Positions 54,490 to 62,983 of a stretch of DNA of 64,000 nt are shown piece by piece. The stretch is from Buttiauxella selenatireducens (GTDB taxonomy: Bacteria; Pseudomonadota; Gammaproteobacteria; Enterobacterales; Enterobacteriaceae), in assembly GCF_031432975.1 (NCBI RefSeq), contig NZ_CP133838.1, positions 310,001 to 374,000 of the forward strand. Reading direction: 5' to 3'. Positions within the stretch are counted from its first letter, which is position 1. Every line of letters begins with the position of its first letter. A program made the position numbers and the translations under genes. The notes under the pieces are model-generated. The model was not told the origin of the DNA. It did no database searches and worked only from the letters and a program-made list of their open reading frames with translations.

Positions 54490-55308
54490 ATGAAAAAAAA
54501 TCGCGCTTTTCTGAAATGGGCAGGGGGGAAATACCCCCTGCTCGAAGACATTAAAAAGTATCTGCCGAAAGGTGATTGTTTGATTGAGCCGTTTGTCGGT
54601 GCCGGCTCAGTTTTTCTGAATACTGATTACTCCCGTTATATCCTCGCAGATATTAATAGCGATCTGATTAACCTATACAACATCGTTAAAACCCGCACGG
54701 ATGAGTACGTTGAGGAGTCCCGAAAACTCTTTACCGCTGCACAAAACGACGAACAAGCGTTCTATCTCAATCGAACTGAATTTAATCTGTGCAAAGATGA
54801 GTTCCGTCGTGCTTTGCTGTTTTTATATCTGAACCGCCATTGTTACAACGGCCTTTGTCGTTATAACCTACGGGGTGAATTCAATGTCCCGTTCGGCCGC
54901 TACATCAAACCCTACTTCCCGGAAGAAGAGTTGTATCATTTTGCCGAACGAGCACAAAACGCGACATTCCTGTGTCAGTCGTATGACGTCAGCATGGCGA
55001 ATGTAACCGCGGGTTCTGTTGTCTATTGCGACCCGCCGTACGCGCCATTGTCTGCTACTGCTAACTTTACGGCGTATCACACTGATAGCTTTAATATGGT
55101 GCAGCAGCAACATCTGGCGCAGTTAGCGGAAAATTTGCAAGGAAATCACATCCCGGTTCTGATTTCTAACCATGATACAGAGCTCACCCGGTTGTGGTAT
55201 CAGCAAGCCAAACTGCACGTGGTACAAGTGCGACGCAGTATTAGCCGGAATGGCGGAAAACGTAACAAGGTGGACGAACTGCTGGCGCTGTATAAAGTCG
55301 GTGCCTAA
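54490..55308 (+). CDS. dam: DNA adenine methyltransferase Dam
   Basis: This 272-residue enzyme (278 in E. coli) methylates adenine in GATC, guiding mismatch repair and replication timing. The AdoMet-binding FLKWAGGKYPLL and FVGAGSVFLN motifs and the catalytic DPPY at residues 181-184 are intact, as is NGLCRYN for target recognition. The C-terminus is a little shorter than in E. coli. The ATG at 54490 follows TTAGGCAGC. Confidence 0.98.
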   Translation: MKKNRAFLKWAGGKYPLLEDIKKYLPKGDCLIEPFVGAGSVFLNTDYSRYILADINSDLINLYNIVKTRTDEYVEESRKLFTAAQNDEQAFYLNRTEFNLCKDEFRRALLFLYLNRHCYNGLCRYNLRGEFNVPFGRYIKPYFPEEELYHFAERAQNATFLCQSYDVSMANVTAGSVVYCDPPYAPLSATANFTAYHTDSFNMVQQQHLAQLAENLQGNHIPVLISNHDTELTRLWYQQAKLHVVQVRRSISRNGGKRNKVDELLALYKVGA

Positions 55309-55353
55309 GCTGTTTCGCCCGCAGACGTTAATGATTTGCTACTGGAGAAGCGG

Positions 55354-56031
55354 ATGAAACAGTTTTTGATTGCCCCATCAATCCTCTCAGCCGATTTTGC
55401 CCGCCTGGGTGAAGATACGGCTGCTGTGCTGGCTGCTGGTGCGGATGTCGTCCATTTTGATGTTATGGATAACCATTACGTTCCGAATCTCACCATCGGC
55501 CCGATGGTACTAAAAGCCCTGCGAGATTATGGGATTACCGCCCCTATTGATGTGCATCTGATGGTGAAACCCGTTGACCGTATTATTCCGGACTTCGCCG
55601 CTGCGGGTGCCAACATCATCACCTTCCATCCTGAAGCGTCCGAACATGTTGACCGTTCCCTGCAACTGATTAAAGAACACGGCTGCAAAGCAGGGCTGGT
55701 GCTAAATCCTGCAACGCCGCTGAGTTGTCTTGATCATGTGATGGATAAGCTGGATGTGATTTTGCTGATGTCCGTAAACCCAGGTTTCGGCGGGCAATCT
55801 TTCATTCCTCATACGCTGGAAAAATTGCGTCAGGTGCGTGAGCGCATTGAGGCTTCCGGTTATGACATCCGTCTGGAAGTTGACGGCGGCGTGAAAGCTG
55901 ACAACATCGCTGAAATTGCCGCAGCAGGCGCTGATATGTTTGTTGCCGGTTCTGCGATTTTCAGTCAGCCAGATTACAAAGCTGTAATTGACCGTATGCG
56001 AAGTGAGTTGGCAAAGGTAAGTCATGGATAA
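55354..56031 (+). CDS. rpe: ribulose-phosphate 3-epimerase
   Basis: This 225-residue TIM-barrel enzyme, the same length as in E. coli, interconverts ribulose 5-phosphate and xylulose 5-phosphate. [12 protein letters not shown] and LEVDGGV carry the catalytic aspartates, with HLMV between. The start at 55354 (MKQFLIAPS) follows GGAGAAG; an extension to 55336 is not conserved. It overlaps gph by eight bases. Confidence 0.98.
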   Translation: MKQFLIAPSILSADFARLGEDTAAVLAAGADVVHFDVMDNHYVPNLTIGPMVLKALRDYGITAPIDVHLMVKPVDRIIPDFAAAGANIITFHPEASEHVDRSLQLIKEHGCKAGLVLNPATPLSCLDHVMDKLDVILLMSVNPGFGGQSFIPHTLEKLRQVRERIEASGYDIRLEVDGGVKADNIAEIAAAGADMFVAGSAIFSQPDYKAVIDRMRSELAKVSHG

Positions 56032-56737
56032 GTTAAATAAAATTCGCGGTATCGCCTTTGATTTAGACGGTACGCTGGTTGACACCGCGCTGGGTTTAAC
56101 CCAGGCAATGGACCAGACGCTGTATGCCCTGGAGTTGCCAACGGCAGGTGAAGACAAAGTTGAAAAGTGGATCGGCAATGGTGCAGACGTGCTGGTTAAG
56201 CGTGCGCTGACCTGGGCGTTAAAAGGCGAAGAGCCAGAAGCCGACAGATGCCTCATCGCGCGTAAACTATTTGATACCTTCTATGCCGAAACGGCGGAAG
56301 AAGGCAGCTTCCTGTTCCCGGAAGTGGCTAACACACTGGCGGTATTCGCTGAAAAAGGCCTGCCGATGGGCCTGGTCACCAACAAACCGACGCCATTTGT
56401 GTTACCGATGCTGGAAAGGTTGGGTATCGCACATTACTTCAAAATCATTATTGGTGGCGACGATGTGGAGAATAAAAAACCGCATCCCGAAGCGCTGCAC
56501 AAAGTGATGGAACAGTTGAATCTGAGCGCCGAAGAGTTGCTGTTTGTTGGCGATTCCCGCAATGACATTCTCGCAGCACAGGCAGCCGGATGTTGTTCCG
56601 TTGGCCTGACCTACGGCTACAACTACGGTGAATCCATCGAGTTGAGCAAACCAGACTACATATTTGACCATTTCAACGATTTATTGCCCGCATTAGGGCT
56701 CTCTAACAAAGAACATCAGGAATCAGAACATGAGTAA
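56024..56737 (+). CDS. gph: phosphoglycolate phosphatase
   Basis: This 237-residue HAD phosphatase clears 2-phosphoglycolate, a product of DNA repair of oxidised ends. Motif I DLDGTLVD (Asp13), motif II VTNKPT and motif [12 protein letters not shown] are intact. It is about 15 residues shorter than E. coli Gph (252), all missing from one segment of the cap domain after the [10 protein letters not shown] region. It overlaps both rpe and trpS by eight bases. Confidence 0.96.
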   Translation: MDKLNKIRGIAFDLDGTLVDTALGLTQAMDQTLYALELPTAGEDKVEKWIGNGADVLVKRALTWALKGEEPEADRCLIARKLFDTFYAETAEEGSFLFPEVANTLAVFAEKGLPMGLVTNKPTPFVLPMLERLGIAHYFKIIIGGDDVENKKPHPEALHKVMEQLNLSAEELLFVGDSRNDILAAQAAGCCSVGLTYGYNYGESIELSKPDYIFDHFNDLLPALGLSNKEHQESEHE

Positions 56738-57734
56738 GCCCATTGTCTTTAGTGGCGCACAGCCATCAGGTGAATTGACCATTGGTAACTACATGGGTGC
56801 GCTGCGTCAGTGGGTCCATATGCAAGATGATTACGATTGCATCTACTGTATCGTCGATCAGCATGCAATTACTGCGCGTCAGGATGCAGCACAACTGCGT
56901 AAACGGACGCTCGACACGCTGGCGCTGTATCTGGCTTGTGGTATTGACCCGGCTAAAAGCACCATCTTCGTACAATCCCACGTGCCAGAACATGCGCAGT
57001 TGGGTTGGGTGCTGAACTGCTATACCTATTTCGGCGAACTGAGCCGTATGACTCAGTTTAAAGACAAGTCTTCCCGTTATTCGGAAAACATTAACGCGGG
57101 TCTGTTTGATTATCCGGTGCTGATGGCCGCGGATATTCTGCTGTACCAAACCAATCTGGTCCCGGTCGGCGAAGATCAGAAACAACACCTGGAACTGAGC
57201 CGCGACATCGCTGCACGTTTCAATGCGTTGTATGGCGATGTGTTCAAAGTGCCTGAACCGTTTATTCCGAAATCTGGCGCGCGCGTGATGTCTCTGCTTG
57301 AGCCGACCAAGAAAATGTCTAAATCAGATGATAACCGCAACAACGTTATCGGCCTGCTGGAAGACCCGAAAGCGGTAGTGAAGAAAATCAAACGTGCGGT
57401 TACTGACTCTGATGAGCCGCCTGTTGTTCGTTACGACACCGCTAACAAAGCCGGTGTATCCAATATGTTGGATATTCTGGCGGGCGTGACAGGGAAATCT
57501 ATCCCAGAACTTGAGCAGCAGTTTGAAGGCAAAATGTATGGTCATCTGAAAGGTGAAGTTGCTGATGCAGTTTCCGGCATGCTGACTGAGTTGCAGGAAC
57601 GTTTCCACCGTTTCCGTAATGATGAAGCCTACTTGCAGCAAGTGATGAAAGACGGTTCCGAGAAAGCGCGTGCACATGCGAGCGCCACCTTGAAAAAAGT
57701 CTATGAGGTGATTGGGTTTGTAGCCCACCCGTAG
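56730..57734 (+). CDS. trpS: tryptophanyl-tRNA synthetase
   Basis: This 334-residue class Ic synthetase is the same length as in E. coli. The HIGH-type motif TIGN is at residues 17-20, and KMSKS at 195-199. It starts inside the end of gph (eight-base overlap), ending the aroK-aroB-damX-dam-rpe-gph-trpS run. A palindromic repeat follows eight bases after the stop. Confidence 0.98.
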   Translation: MSKPIVFSGAQPSGELTIGNYMGALRQWVHMQDDYDCIYCIVDQHAITARQDAAQLRKRTLDTLALYLACGIDPAKSTIFVQSHVPEHAQLGWVLNCYTYFGELSRMTQFKDKSSRYSENINAGLFDYPVLMAADILLYQTNLVPVGEDQKQHLELSRDIAARFNALYGDVFKVPEPFIPKSGARVMSLLEPTKKMSKSDDNRNNVIGLLEDPKAVVKKIKRAVTDSDEPPVVRYDTANKAGVSNMLDILAGVTGKSIPELEQQFEGKMYGHLKGEVADAVSGMLTELQERFHRFRNDEAYLQQVMKDGSEKARAHASATLKKVYEVIGFVAHP

Positions 57735-57741
57735 TTTAAAA

Positions 57742-57827
57742 CCATCCTCACCCTAACCCTCTCCTTGAAGGAGAGGGGATTGCTCGGTTTTCTCCCTCTC
57801 CTGGGGGAGAGGGCTGGGGTGAGGGCA
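57742..57827. repeat. palindromic repeat element, two cores
   Basis: The ends CATCCTCACCCTAACCC and GGGCTGGGGTGAGGG are complementary. Two hairpin cores, CTCTCCTTGAAGGAGAG and CCCTCTCCTGGGGGAGAGGG, are separated by a spacer with GGTTTTCTCC, the same spacer found in the array at 14664. It lies between trpS and yhfZ. Confidence 0.9.
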
Positions 57828-57880
57828 ATGAATCTCAAATCCACCACCATTCCCTTTTCTTTTGTGATCCCATTCTCTTT

Positions 57881-57909
57881 TTGCATCTACCCCATTTGCC
57901 ATTTATATT
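57881..57909 (+). promoter_or_regulatory. candidate promoter of the yhf cluster
   Basis: TTGCAT (57881-57886) and TATATT (57904-57909) are 17 bp apart, giving a predicted start point near 57916, about 38 bases before the yhfZ ATG. It follows the palindromic repeat, so the yhf cluster is likely an independent transcription unit from trpS. Confidence 0.65.
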
Positions 57910-57954
57910 CAATTTAATGAAGATATAACCATTCAATAAAATGAAGATTAAATA
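57907..57954 (+). promoter_or_regulatory. tandem dyad motif, candidate YhfZ operator
   Basis: Two 24-bp units start at 57907 (ATTCAATTTAATGAAGATAT) and 57931 (ATTCAATAAAATGAAGATTA); they match at 18 of 24 positions. Each contains the dyad TTCA-N6-TGAA. The first overlaps the -10 box and start point; the second runs up to the ATG and includes the weak ribosome-binding region. The placement suggests repression by YhfZ, which has a helix-turn-helix; binding is inferred. Confidence 0.55.
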
Positions 57955-58856
57955 TGAGCCGTAGCTTTATCAAAAAAGAGGGCGTTGCACAGGCCAGCCT
58001 GGCGCGTTATTTACTGGGCGAAAAAAGGGGCAGTCGCCTGAAAACCATCGATGAACTGGCGACTGAATGCCGTTTCTCCGTGGGCCTGATTCAGGCAGCC
58101 TTAAAAACTCTTGAGAAAGCAGGTGCGGTAAAAGTTGAGCGACGCGGGCGCAACGGAAGTTATCTGGTGAGTATGGATAACAAAATCCTGTTGGCTTTTG
58201 CGGATATTGGCAACGTCGTGTGTGCCATGCCGCTGCCCTACACCCGTCTATATGAAGGTTTAGCCAGTGGGTTAAAAGCTCAGTTTGATGGGATTCCATT
58301 TTACTACGCGCATATGCGTGGCTCGGATGTTCGCGTGGAATGCCTGTTGAACGGTGTTTACGATCTGGCGGTAGTTTCGCGGCTCGCAGCGCAGAGTTAT
58401 CTGGATAATACAGATGTGTGTATTGCGCTGGAGCTGGGTCCGCATACTTACGTGGGTGAACATAAACTCATATGCCGTGTGGATACACAACAAATTAAGC
58501 GCGTAGGGCTAGACCCGCGCTCGGCCGACCAGCGAATTATGACGGAGATTTATTTTTCTGGTCAGCCGGTTGAGATCCTCGATGTGCCGTATCACGAGTG
58601 TATTAACCGCGTCGCAAAAGGTGAAATTGACGCCGTTATCTGGAACGTGGGTGGCGAGGACTCGCTTGAATTGCTCGGTCTGGAAGCGCTGCCTTTGCAG
58701 GGTGATGCCCGTTTTGTGCAAGCCTCAGAAGCGGTAGTGCTGACGCGTGCCGATGATGTGCCAATCCAGCAACTTCTGCGCACGGTCGTGAACAAAAATG
58801 AGCTGCTTGCTCATCAGCAAAGAGTTCTGCTGGGTGAACAAGAGCCAAGTTATTGA
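57954..58856 (+). CDS. yhfZ: YhfZ, helix-turn-helix regulator-like protein
   Basis: This 300-residue protein matches E. coli YhfZ (301) over its full length. An N-terminal winged-helix region (about residues 12-68, with TIDELATECRFSVGLIQAALKTLEKAG) precedes a C-terminal domain of periplasmic-binding-protein-like appearance (LYEGLASGLKAQFDG...), suggesting ligand sensing. It is the first gene of the yhf cluster and has a repeated dyad at its promoter. Its ligand and targets are unknown; local control of the cluster is inferred. Confidence 0.9.
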   Translation: MSRSFIKKEGVAQASLARYLLGEKRGSRLKTIDELATECRFSVGLIQAALKTLEKAGAVKVERRGRNGSYLVSMDNKILLAFADIGNVVCAMPLPYTRLYEGLASGLKAQFDGIPFYYAHMRGSDVRVECLLNGVYDLAVVSRLAAQSYLDNTDVCIALELGPHTYVGEHKLICRVDTQQIKRVGLDPRSADQRIMTEIYFSGQPVEILDVPYHECINRVAKGEIDAVIWNVGGEDSLELLGLEALPLQGDARFVQASEAVVLTRADDVPIQQLLRTVVNKNELLAHQQRVLLGEQEPSY

Positions 58857-58881
58857 GTATTTCACCAGGGGGTAATGCGGG

Positions 58882-59238
58882 ATGGAAGAGCGGTTAAATC
58901 TGTTATGCGATGCAGGCCTCATCGACAGGGATATCTGCGACGGCATGTTAGGCGTTGTTATCCAATTGGAAACGGAGTGGGCCATTGTGCTGCGAAACGA
59001 ACAAGGGGAAATGGCGATCACTCATATGGCGAATGCATTGATGCGCAGCCGCCGGGGTGAAGAAATCGGCCCGCTTGATGACGAGTTGCTGGAGGAAATC
59101 GTCAACTCGCAGGTTTATACACAGCTGCTGCAGATTCATCGCGCCATGCTGGCTCCATTTGATGTCACGCTTCATCCCAATGAAGAAGGTTATCTGCTCG
59201 CCAATCTTTTTAGCCTGTGGATGGCGAGCAAAGAATAA
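58882..59238 (+). CDS. yhfY: YhfY, PRD-domain protein
   Basis: This 118-residue protein matches YhfY, a stand-alone PRD-like domain. PRD modules usually regulate transcription when phosphorylated on histidine by the sugar phosphotransferase system. The segment ITHMANALMR carries the conserved PRD histidine. It lies 25 bp after yhfZ, and a modulating role on YhfZ is possible but inferred. The ATG at 58882 is preceded by GGGG(TAATGC)GGG. Confidence 0.85.
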   Translation: MEERLNLLCDAGLIDRDICDGMLGVVIQLETEWAIVLRNEQGEMAITHMANALMRSRRGEEIGPLDDELLEEIVNSQVYTQLLQIHRAMLAPFDVTLHPNEEGYLLANLFSLWMASKE

Positions 59239-59268
59239 TTATTGTCAGCAAACTGCTTTATCTTAAAT

Positions 59269-59290
59269 ATTCAAAAAAATGATTATTTAG
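59269..59290 (+). promoter_or_regulatory. third copy of the yhf dyad motif, upstream of yhfX
   Basis: ATTCAAAAAAATGATTATTT matches the yhfZ motif at most of its first 18 positions. It overlaps a possible -10 (TAAATA, 59264-59269) that lies 16 bp after TTGTCA (59242-59247), the same layout as at yhfZ. It sits in the 85-bp gap between yhfY and yhfX, so a second promoter may serve the enzyme genes. Confidence 0.45.
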
Positions 59291-59323
59291 ATTTTTTGCA
59301 GCATGGAGTCGAGAGGCAAAGGC

Positions 59324-60499
59324 ATGTTTATTGAAGCACTCAAGGCACAAAATCCGGCACTGATTGAGGCCGCAATTAAGTTATGGCAACAGGGTGACAT
59401 TCTGCCAGATACCTGCGTGATTGATGTTGATCAGGTGATGGAGAACGGTCGTCGCCTGCTGGAAACAGCGGAAAATCTGGGCATCACGCTCTATCTGATG
59501 ACGAAACAGTTGGGGCGTAACCCGTGGATTGCAACACGCCTGATTGAATTGGGCTTTCATGGCACTGTCGCGGTGGATTTTAAAGAAGCCCGCACATTGC
59601 GTAACGCGGGTGTTCAGGTTTCCCACGTTGGGCATCTGGTTCAGGTACCCAAAAGTTTGATAGTGGAAAACGTTAACGCTTCACCAGAAATGATCACCAT
59701 TTTCTCACTGGAAAAAGCGCAGGAAATTTCTGATGCGGCGCTGCACTGCGGGCAGATTCAGCCGATCATGCTCAAAGTTTTTGGCGATAAAGACACATTG
59801 TATCCCGGTCAGGAAGCGGGATTCCCGTTTTCAACGTTGCATGAAGTGGTTGCTGCCATCCAGAAAATGCCTGGGGTAAAAATCACCGGGCTGACTCACT
59901 TCCCTTGTTTGTTGTGGGATGAGGACATGCAACAAACGCAACCAACGCCGAATTTGACCACGTTACTACATGCTCGCGATCTGCTTCGTACGCAGGGAAT
60001 TGAACTGGCACAAATTAACGCGCCATCTGCGTCCAGCTGTAGCTCGTTACCCCTGTTGGCGCAGTACGGCGTGACACATGCAGAACCGGGCCATGCACTC
60101 ACGGGTACTATTCCTGCAAATCAACACGGCGACCAACCAGAGCGCATCGCCATGTTGTATTTCACTGAAATATCGCATCAATTCCAGGGGCGGAGTTACT
60201 GTTTTGGCGGGGGCTACTATCGCCGGGGCCATGCGCAAAATGCCCAGGTTTTCCCGGCAGCAGACAGTGACGCGGTGCCTGCAAAAATACTGCCAATGGA
60301 TGACAGCAGCATCGACTACCACATCGGCCTTGCGGGCGAGTTTCCCGTGGGCGCGCCGGTCGTCATGTGCTTCCGGACACAGGTTTTTGTTACGCGCAGC
60401 GATGTGGCGTTGGTCTCCGGGATAAGCCACGGAAAGCCGGTACTAGAAGCGCTGTACGACAGTCTCGGTAACCCTATCGCTGGAGGTTTGCGTGAGTAA
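59324..60499 (+). CDS. yhfX: YhfX, alanine racemase-like PLP enzyme
   Basis: This 391-residue protein (387 in E. coli) resembles fold-type III PLP enzymes (alanine racemase N-domain). The start [14 protein letters not shown] is followed by [12 protein letters not shown], in which Lys61 is the likely PLP Schiff-base lysine, and later by [12 protein letters not shown] and [11 protein letters not shown]. Substrate unknown; an amino-acid or sugar-amine racemase/lyase type reaction is inferred. The ATG at 59324 matches the family; another ATG at 59303 is possible. It overlaps yhfW by eight bases. Confidence 0.88.
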   Translation: MFIEALKAQNPALIEAAIKLWQQGDILPDTCVIDVDQVMENGRRLLETAENLGITLYLMTKQLGRNPWIATRLIELGFHGTVAVDFKEARTLRNAGVQVSHVGHLVQVPKSLIVENVNASPEMITIFSLEKAQEISDAALHCGQIQPIMLKVFGDKDTLYPGQEAGFPFSTLHEVVAAIQKMPGVKITGLTHFPCLLWDEDMQQTQPTPNLTTLLHARDLLRTQGIELAQINAPSASSCSSLPLLAQYGVTHAEPGHALTGTIPANQHGDQPERIAMLYFTEISHQFQGRSYCFGGGYYRRGHAQNAQVFPAADSDAVPAKILPMDDSSIDYHIGLAGEFPVGAPVVMCFRTQVFVTRSDVALVSGISHGKPVLEALYDSLGNPIAGGLRE

Positions 60500-61727
60500 A
60501 TTTGTGGTTGTGGTGATAGACAGTTTTGGTGTGGGCGCCATGGATGATGTGCCGCAAGTCAGGCCAGAGGATATCGGTGCCAACACTTGCGGGCATATTT
60601 TGCAATGCTTCCCGCAGTTACGTTTACCGGTGCTGGAAAAACTCGGTTTGATTAATGCATTGGGTTTTACAGAAGGGGCGATGCAATCCTCTGCGAGCGC
60701 TGTTTACGGGACGGCCATGTTGCAACATGAAGGCGGCGACACTTTTATGGGCCACCAGGAAATTCTGGGCACTCGGCCACAACCGCCGCTGCGCATGCCT
60801 TTTTCAGCGGTCATTGATGATGTTGAACGCGCGTTAATTGCCGATTGCTGGCAGGTCGAGCGTAAGGGCAACGACCTGCAATATTTGTGGGTAAATCAGG
60901 CCGTCGCCATTGGCGATAACCTCGAAGCCGATCTCGGGCAAGTGTTTAATATTAGCGCAAATTTAAACGCTATTTCTTTTGAAGAAGTTCGCGTCATAGG
61001 TGAAATTGTTCGCCATTGTGTCCAGGTTGGACGGGTGATCGCATTCGGTGGTTTTCTGGAAAGCAGCCAGCAGCTACTGGACGCCGCTGAGGAAAAACTG
61101 GGCCAGTATATCGGCATAAACGCACCACGATCCGGAGTCTATCAACACGGTTTCCAGGTCGTTCACATGGGCTTTGGGGTCAATGCCAGCGTGCAGGTTC
61201 CACAAAAACTGCATGAGGTGAATATCAAAACCGTATTGGTGGGCAAAGTGGCTGATATTGCGATTAACCCGCATGGCGTCAGTTACCAGAATCTCGTTGA
61301 TACCCAGCAGATCATGGACATTACGCTCAATGAACTCCAAAAACCGGGGGATATTTTTATCTGTACCAACATTCAGGAAACCGATCTCGCCGGGCACGCC
61401 CAGGACGTGGATCGTTATGCCGAAAGGTTACAGGTTGTAGATGAGAACCTCGGTCGGCTAATGAGCGCAATGCAGCCTGGTGATTGTCTGGTCGTCATGG
61501 CCGACCACGGCAACGATCCCACGATTGGTCACAGCAAACACACACGTGAAAACGTGCCGTTACTGGTTTGGCAACCGGGAATCACCGGCGCACATCTTGG
61601 CGTCAGAACAACACTGTCCGATGTTGGCGCAACAGTTTGCGATTTCTTCAGCGCAAGCGCACCACAAAACGGCACCTCGTTCCTGCCATTGCTGCATAAC
61701 ACAAACACCGGAGGCAATCATGGTTGA
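60492..61727 (+). CDS. yhfW: YhfW, phosphopentomutase-like enzyme
   Basis: This 411-residue protein (408 in E. coli) belongs to the alkaline phosphatase superfamily next to DeoB. Metal-ligand regions are [12 protein letters not shown] at the N-terminus and [19 protein letters not shown] near the C-terminus. The DeoB phospho-threonine region DTxTGHWE appears as DTFMGHQE (Thr84), so the second Thr is Met86. A mutase or hydrolase acting on a sugar phosphate is inferred. It starts with GTG, overlapping yhfX by eight bases. Confidence 0.87.
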   Translation: MSKFVVVVIDSFGVGAMDDVPQVRPEDIGANTCGHILQCFPQLRLPVLEKLGLINALGFTEGAMQSSASAVYGTAMLQHEGGDTFMGHQEILGTRPQPPLRMPFSAVIDDVERALIADCWQVERKGNDLQYLWVNQAVAIGDNLEADLGQVFNISANLNAISFEEVRVIGEIVRHCVQVGRVIAFGGFLESSQQLLDAAEEKLGQYIGINAPRSGVYQHGFQVVHMGFGVNASVQVPQKLHEVNIKTVLVGKVADIAINPHGVSYQNLVDTQQIMDITLNELQKPGDIFICTNIQETDLAGHAQDVDRYAERLQVVDENLGRLMSAMQPGDCLVVMADHGNDPTIGHSKHTRENVPLLVWQPGITGAHLGVRTTLSDVGATVCDFFSASAPQNGTSFLPLLHNTNTGGNHG

Positions 61728-62610
61728 ACAATCGCGAATTGATGCGACGGGCTACACCTACGCTCACGAACATCTGCATATCGATCTGTCGTCATTTAAA
61801 AACAACATTGATTGCCGCCTGGATCAATACGACCTGATTTGTGCAGAAATGAAATCGCTCTATGCCCAGGGCGTACGCAACATTATTGAAATGACCAATC
61901 GATACATGGGGCGTAATCCACAGTTTTTGCTCGATATTATGCAAGACACCGGAATGAACGTGATGGCTTGTACGGGTTACTACCAGCATGATTTTTTCCC
62001 GCAGCATGTTGCCACAACCCCAGTGGAAACGCTGGCGCAGGAGATGATCGACGAAATAGAAATCGGCATTGATGGCACCCGCTTAAAAGCCGGGATCATT
62101 GCTGAAATTGGGTCGAGTGTGGATGTGATTACGTCGGACGAAGCAAAAGTGTTCGCCGCCGCAGCCATAGCCCATCGGGAAACGGGTCGCCCGATTTCTA
62201 CCCATACCTCGTTTAGCACCATGGGACTTGAGCAACTGGCGCTACTGAAAAAGCACGGCGTGGATCTCTCGCGCGTTGTCGTCGGGCATTGCGACCTGAA
62301 AGACAACCTCGACAACATTCTGCGCATGATTGAACAGGGCGCGTACGTTCAGTTCGATACCATCGGTAAAAACAACTATTACCCGGATGAGAAACGCGTG
62401 GCGATGCTACAAGAAATTGCCCGCCGCGGCCTGCTGGACCACGTGATGCTCTCGATGGATATTACCCGCCGCTCACATTTAAAGGCGAATGGCGGCCTTG
62501 GTTTTGATTACTTGCTGACAACGTTTGTCCCTTTATTGCGGGAGGCTGGCTTCACCCAGGCCGACGTTGATTTGATGTTGCGTGACAATCCCTCTGTATT
62601 CTTTAAATAA
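61720..62610 (+). CDS. php: phosphotriesterase homology protein (Php)
   Basis: This 296-residue amidohydrolase-fold protein (292 in E. coli) keeps the binuclear metal site: His16 and His18 (HEHLH), bridging Glu129 (AEIG), His162 (STHTS), the His of VGHCD (position 190 by alignment) and Asp247 (SMDITRR). The Glu in place of a carboxylated Lys is the known PHP feature. Related enzymes are lactonases; its natural substrate is not known. It overlaps yhfW by eight bases; GGAGG precedes the ATG at 61720. Confidence 0.92.
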   Translation: MVEQSRIDATGYTYAHEHLHIDLSSFKNNIDCRLDQYDLICAEMKSLYAQGVRNIIEMTNRYMGRNPQFLLDIMQDTGMNVMACTGYYQHDFFPQHVATTPVETLAQEMIDEIEIGIDGTRLKAGIIAEIGSSVDVITSDEAKVFAAAAIAHRETGRPISTHTSFSTMGLEQLALLKKHGVDLSRVVVGHCDLKDNLDNILRMIEQGAYVQFDTIGKNNYYPDEKRVAMLQEIARRGLLDHVMLSMDITRRSHLKANGGLGFDYLLTTFVPLLREAGFTQADVDLMLRDNPSVFFK

Positions 62611-62619
62611 GGAATTCCC

Positions 62620-62973
62620 ATGAAAAAGATTGGCGTTGCTGGCTTACAGCGTGAGCTCATTAAAAAAACCATCGAGACTTCTGCACCTAATCACTTTGAA
62701 GTGTTTATTTACAACGATATGGAAGCGGCCACGAAGGTTAAATCCGGCCAGCTTGATTACTACATTGGGGCCTGCAACACCGGGGCGGGGGCCGCATTGT
62801 CTATCGCTATTGCGATAATTGGCTACAACAAAAGTTGCACCATAGCGAAGCCGGGAATTAGGGCGAAGGAAGAGCAGGTCGCCAAAATGGTCGCGGAAGG
62901 AAAAGTCGCTTTTGGCCTGTCGGTTGAGCATATCGAACATGCCATTCCGATGCTTATCGCCCACTTAAAATAA
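62620..62973 (+). CDS. yhfU: YhfU, DUF2620 protein
   Basis: This 117-residue protein, the same length as E. coli YhfU, contains a Gly-rich segment YYIGACNTGAGAALSIAIAIIGYNKSCTI and no clear signal peptide. The fold and role are unknown; its fixed place between php and yhfT suggests a partner of the transporter or of the pathway enzymes. It starts nine bases after php. Confidence 0.9.
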   Translation: MKKIGVAGLQRELIKKTIETSAPNHFEVFIYNDMEAATKVKSGQLDYYIGACNTGAGAALSIAIAIIGYNKSCTIAKPGIRAKEEQVAKMVAEGKVAFGLSVEHIEHAIPMLIAHLK

Positions 62974-62983
62974 AGGCGGCGCT

